Origin: Artemisia argyi
Taxonomy: Eukaryota > Streptophyta > Magnoliopsida > Asterales > Asteraceae
Assembly (NCBI GenBank): GCA_030686995.1
Contig: CM060708.1
Location: 256,416,044-256,480,043 of the forward strand
Direction: 5' to 3'
DNA length: 64,000 nt
The notes under the pieces: model-generated
Told to the model about the DNA's origin: nothing
Databases searched by the model: none
The model's input: the letters and a program-made list of their open reading frames with translations, nothing else
Shown: positions 59,664 through 64,000 of the stretch, piece by piece
How the letters are laid out: each line of letters begins with the position of its first letter
How positions within the stretch are numbered: the stretch's first letter is position 1
Made by a program: the position numbers and the translations under genes

Positions 59664-60803
59664 CAGGTGGTTGCATAAGGAGGAAGAAAGCAAGTTTGGT
59701 ACACATGCAAAAGAAAAAAAAAAAAAAATGCTGACGGCACCAGAATTTTTGGTGCAAAAAGATACGGCCAGAATGTTGTGCTGTCAGATTTCTGATGCCA
59801 TAGATATTTTTGCTGATGTGGCAGTAACTTTTGGCCCATGACACCAAGGTTACCAATGCTCTAACAACATGGAAGTAAAGTTAGTTTATGAGACATGAAA
59901 TATGATATTTGTTAGCAATGCATATTTGTTAGTAATGCATTGAATGACCTCGAAACAAAAAGCCGGCTTTTGTTGATTTACTGCAAATATCGGTGACGGT
60001 GCATATTAGTGTAAAATTGTGTGCGCACATATATATTTTTTCATATATATGAGTGTGAATTAAGTAAAAATGGATAAAATTTATGAATTGAATTATAATT
60101 ATGTATTTAAATAACGAACTGATTGCATTGACTTTTATAAACAAAAGTAATCTTTAATTAAGCATATCTTTTTTAATAGTAACAAAAAAAATTTAGATAA
60201 GATTTACATGGAAATAAAAGGTCCGCTTCATTCCCTGATTCGGATATTAGAAGAATATGGACGTATGCTTTCACAATAGTTGGCCACTTTACTTATCGCC
60301 ATATGATTTAAAATGTTATCATTAGGAATTTTGTAAGGACTCACTTGGATCAAGTAAAAAATATCTCGATTCTAAAGACTTGAATAATATCGGTTACTCA
60401 GTGGTCCCTCACCTTTGACTATATAACCACGTCGATAAGACGTACACATATATGCATCAACATAAGCCACAAGTTGTAAACAAAAAAATATATACTAGAA
60501 CACAGGAATGGTCATTAATCAACATCAATAATTAGGTTATTGTCTCCATCCGTCCTCTTGAAAAGTCTTTACCAATTTAACTACGTTGTCTTTTTATGCT
60601 TTCTAGCGATTTGCCAAAACCAATCTAAGTATTTTTGGCAAATTGCAGCTGCAGTTCTACAGGTTCAAAAATGCAAGGGCATCCTGTAGAAAACTTTAGT
60701 GTGCAATTATCATCTCAGCCAGAACATATAAAACTTCGAAATGCAAGTGCAGCTCTGCCAAGAACAATAGTAGTTGCACATCAAAGTTTCCCATAAGTAC
60801 ACA

Positions 60804-61056
60804 TAGGGGTGCCAAAACAACCGACCTAACCCAACCCGAACCCGATTAAGCCTATTTAGGTCGGGTTACTTGGGTTAATAATTTTATTTGGGTGAACCTG
60901 AGTAACCTAAATACTAAATAGGGTCGACCCAATTGACCCGACTCGACTAACATGAGATCGTAATAAGGTTGGGTTCGGGTATATCTTTTAGCCTCAACCT
61001 GAGTTTGACCCGACCTGACCCGAATTGACCAGAACCCGATCCAACTAACACCCCTA
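60804..61056. mobile_element. hAT-type MITE with 8-bp target duplication
   Basis: 253 bp with ends TAGGGGTG and CACCCCTA. Flanks AGTACACA and AGCACACA, 7 of 8 identical. The interior is rich in CCCGAACCCGA and GACCCGAC motifs. No coding sequence. Confidence 0.88.
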
Positions 61057-61636
61057 AGCACACATATGCACTTTCAAAGTTGGGACCAAGCCCACAATTT
61101 GACCAAACCACATACTGTTTTTAAAATTTACTCATGTTTATAATGTAAACTATTAACATCAGTATTCATTCACCTTATAAGTTTGACAATGTTTATCAAA
61201 TAAAGGAATTCCATAAATATTACATTCAACAATGACCATGCCAACCTCCCCTTTCAGGAATGACTTTATTTGGTTTGACGGGCGGTAGGCTCAAACCCCG
61301 TGAATTAATCGGCCAGATCGAAAACCATGGTTACCAAAAAAAATTGTCTATGATAGTATGATCTTGAATTTCATTATCTAGACATGTTTCATAGGGTTGA
61401 TAAACATAATAGAAATATGTCTTATGATTTCAGGTAGCCAGTACTAGTAAGTTGGCTCTTGTCATATCTAACATCATATAAATAAGCTTTCTATTCATGC
61501 AGAACCACCACCCATTTATGATCGTTGTCAAAATTGCTAATAAATAGAGCATAATGGTTTGTCGAACATGCCTGAAAATCTGCAACCACTGCACTAAATC
61601 ATATAACCCAAAATAACTTCCTTTCTTCAAGTAAAA
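61057..61636. other. No gene recognised
   Basis: 3' flank of the twin-CX9C gene. Near 61275-61330 a stretch (CAAACCCCGTGAATTAATCG) has a faint SINE look. Nothing firm. Confidence 0.4.
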
Positions 61637-62393
61637 CTACTTCCTTCCTCTGTTCAGCCTCTGCAAGTGATAATTGAGGGTTGCCCATGGCTTTCTTTTT
61701 TTGCCAGTCTGCAAAATGACAATTACAAAACATCAGATACAAAATGGAAGAATTTGGTTGTGCCTCTCCCATTTATACTTCTGTAAGTAATAAGTGGGGC
61801 TATTTGGACTTGTGATTAAAAAAGTGATTGTATCATAGTTAATTAGTTGTATTAAAACGATTGGAGATAGTGTATGAATCTGCTTCAGCCAACTGAGTTG
61901 AAATATTAGATAGTTGTTTGACTGTGAGTGGTCGACAAACATGCATTATTTATGAACCCAAAAAAAATTTCTAACCAAAAAGTGGAAGCATATCTTGTGG
62001 AAAAGCTATGAAAGCCACTTAAATGAGGTGAGAAAAATGAATAGATAAACACAGCAAGCTATGTTTATCCAAACATTAAGAACTGATTATCATAACTAGT
62101 TTCCAAAAGCAAATCCGAACACCCCCTACTGCTTAGAACTTTAGAAGTGTAACTACTTAGTTGCTAAATGCATTATTCATCTACCCCCAATGTGAGTTCA
62201 ACCAAGAAAGCATAATGATCACCTGACTTTCCAAGCACGTATCAAGTAACTGGCGTTGACGAGTGCACTTATCATCAACGTTATGATTAAGAGACAAACA
62301 TCCAAGATATGTTATCATATCCTTCATACAAGGTTTCGCGAGACCACCAAATTTCTTTGCGTTTATATGCAGCTCACCAGCTTTCTTGCCCAT
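61637..62393 (-). CDS. Twin-CX9C (CHCH) protein, mitoribosomal mS37/MRP10-like
   Basis: Two exons, 62393-62223 and 61708-61637, with donor GTCAG/GTGATC and acceptor TTTGCAG/ACT in phase 0, give 80 residues. The protein starts MGKKAGELHINAKKFGG. It has two CX9C motifs, at residues 22-32 (CMKDMITYLGC) and 43-53 (CTRQRQLLDTC), which form a helix hairpin held by two disulfides and are imported into mitochondria by the Mia40 route. The tail, KKRKPWATLNYHLQRLNRGR, agrees with the small ribosomal subunit protein mS37 (yeast MRP10, human CHCHD1). I infer the mitoribosome role from that likeness. Other CHCH proteins are the alternative. The short second exon holds the basic C-terminus. A MITE lies in the intron. 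Confidence 0.82.
61795..62126. mobile_element. MITE in the intron of the twin-CX9C gene
   Basis: Ends GGGGCTATTTGGACTTGTGATTA-like at the left and the complement of GGGGGTGTTCGGATTTG at the right are inverted. About 330 bp, no ORF. No clear target duplication, so edges are approximate. Confidence 0.5.
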
Positions 62394-64000
62394 GTTTAGT
62401 AAGATCTAAAAAACAAAGAAATAACAAGACTGTAGGTATTTGAAATTTCAAATACTAGTAAAAGATAACATGAATTAAAAAAATGTGAGATGCACATTCA
62501 GATTTTCACGGGTTTTAAAAAAAAGTTGTATAATGTCATAATAAATTACTACATAAACTGTTAAAGATCATTTGCAAGTCAAGTAAACTGATACACATAA
62601 AATATAAAAAACTGCAAAATAAATTGAGAAATTAACAAATTACTGTTCTTTACAGAAAGCAATAGAACAGCTATGTCCTCTACAACAATAATGATCTAGA
62701 ATTCAAGGTTTAAAATATAATTGGGATGAAGAAAAATGCTTAAAGCCATCTAATCTGTTCAGCAATAGACAATGTGAAGCTAAGTCAATTACTAACTCCA
62801 TGTTTCTCACTGGTGATTTATCTTCTACCATTGATGATATCAAAAGCAACCTCCTTTACATGCATTAGTACATGCGTTGAAACACAGATGCATGCATCTG
62901 CTATCGATCAACTAGCTATACTCTCCACTAGAATCATTCGATAAACAGTATTTTTACTATAACCTTGTGTGATTCTAAAAATCACGAGTAATATATATTT
63001 CTACTTTTCTAATTAGTGTATTATTTTACATTGATGTTCTGCCTTCAGTTAAAACTTAAAGCCATCTTGAACCCTGTTTAGTTCAACACAACTACTGAAC
63101 TACACAAAGAAAAGCTCAATCAAAGAGCTTAAAACTTGTGTGATTCCAGTATAACTCTACTTAGCTCTTCCATTCTAAGCTTTAAAGACATCGATCTAAC
63201 TTAAATTGTGCGATTAGCAAAGATAATATTGAATGAGGGACTGGGACTGTAAAGGTCAGACGATGGTAATAAAGTGTTGCAACAATAAGTAAATAAATAA
63301 ATAAATAAGCGTATTACAGTGATAAGGTGTTGGTAAAACTTGAACTCTATAATCATCTGTAACATATATTACCCCTTTTTTATGAGGTCAAAAGAAGGAA
63401 CCCAAAAATACACTTTTACGTTATCCGGCTAAGGAAGCCGCCATATTGTGTGAAGATATCATATTGACAATAATCTGAAAGCTCGGGTGGTGGGAGGAAT
63501 CCTAAAGATTGTTTTAGATTCTTTACAAATGATAGGGGTATAAGTTATGTTACCTTGCTTTCTAGAATTCATGACCATTACCATTTTTATATTTTGCAAC
63601 TAGCCCTAAACGGCTAAATGAATTTCTAAAAATATTATGTTCGGCTTTTAGTTATGAATATGAACCGGTTTAAAGTTGTTTCAACATTTTTATGACCACT
63701 CCGTAAAAGCCGTGAGTGATAAATACTTACTACCTAGACTCATCAACAGGTAAATGTCAAAAACAATTTCAGAGTTTCTAATGGCATGCAATATGGAGAC
63801 CTACACAACGTTAAATGGGATCTCTGTTTTTAGATTGGCACTTGTTTTGCAAGATCCGGAGAACGTACTTAGAGTTGCATTCTTATATATCTAAACTTTT
63901 AAGGTGGCACCTTTGTGGTTGGGATATGTAGGAACTGAAATGACCAAAAAAGGTTTCCACTTATCCCAGACCCAAGAATGGATCCGTCAATTCAGGACAA
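62394..64000. other. Upstream region of the twin-CX9C gene, no other gene recognised
   Basis: AT-rich sequence with no ORF of note on either strand. Includes a short (AAAT)n run near 63290-63306. The first part should hold the promoter of the gene at 62393. Confidence 0.5.

Larger units (their letters stand above)
58897..59861 (+). mobile_element. Non-autonomous PIF/Harbinger-like element
   Basis: 965 bp between TTA/GAGCTTATG at the left and CCAATGCTC/TAA at the right; the short ends GAGC and GCTC are inverted. The inner sequence next to the right end (CTTTTGGCCCATGACACC) is typical of this group. It carries one truncated Myb/SANT-like ORF and no transposase. Edges are moderately sure, as the flanking triplets TTA and TAA are not a direct duplication. 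Confidence 0.6.

Noticed and set aside
59484..59856. Lysine- or phenylalanine-run ORFs
   Set aside because: They come from the A and T tracts of the Harbinger derivative.
60640..60790. Stretch with CAGCTGCAGTTCTACAGG that looks exon-like
   Set aside because: Frames are short and closed by stops; no splice sites or family pattern.

Overview
The window is plant nuclear DNA: AT-rich, with intron-containing genes, LTR retrotransposons, a CACTA element, many MITEs and a short run of TTTAGGG telomere-type repeats. The gene set (a chloroplast RNC1 gene, an NPH3-family gene, an F-box gene) and the Athila, Tekay and CACTA sequences fit a eudicot. I lean toward Asteraceae from the look of the transposon proteins, but this is recollection and not a search result.

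Region 1-15.2 kb is one nested retrotransposon. An Athila-lineage Ty3/gypsy element on the plus strand (integrase, 3' tandem repeats, polypurine tract, probable 3' LTR) is interrupted between RNase H and integrase by a 10.7 kb non-autonomous Tekay/chromovirus-like element on the minus strand. The inner element has 4.15 kb LTRs, an exact 5-bp target duplication (TCAAG), a PBS and a PPT. Its 2.4 kb interior has no gag or pol. Instead it holds, antisense to the element, a promoter-like block and a possible two-exon gene for a 106-residue protein with four hydrophobic segments.

Region 15-19 kb is repeat debris: a broken gene fragment, long poly-A tracts, a telomere-like run, a Tourist-like MITE and a 3-copy tandem repeat.

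Region 19-38 kb is the gene island. RNC1 (minus, 5 exons, one GC-AG intron) is divergent to an NPH3/BTB gene (plus, 5 exons). An F-box gene (minus, single exon) is divergent to a SWIM zinc-finger gene derived from a MULE transposase (plus, 5 exons). Then come a decayed duplicate and the intact two-exon copy of a small gene with a HELHRLYQIQ motif.

Region 38.8-52.4 kb is a 13.6 kb CACTA (En/Spm) element with a 3-bp AAA target duplication. Its TNPA-like and TNPD-like genes are both broken. A solo LTR with an exact 5-bp duplication splits the acidic tail of TNPD. The 20-bp palindrome CCCGTCGACATGTCGACGGG recurs near both ends and in the middle. The element also carries two extra ORFs (a GRF-type zinc finger with a coiled coil, and an acidic protein) and a 1 kb minisatellite.

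Region 52.4-64 kb is gene-poor. It has two hAT-type MITEs with 8-bp target duplications, a stem-loop MITE, a Harbinger derivative with a truncated Myb/SANT-like ORF, SINE-like repeats, and one compact two-exon gene for a twin-CX9C (mS37/MRP10-like) protein whose intron holds a MITE. The cellular genes do not form a pathway with each other.
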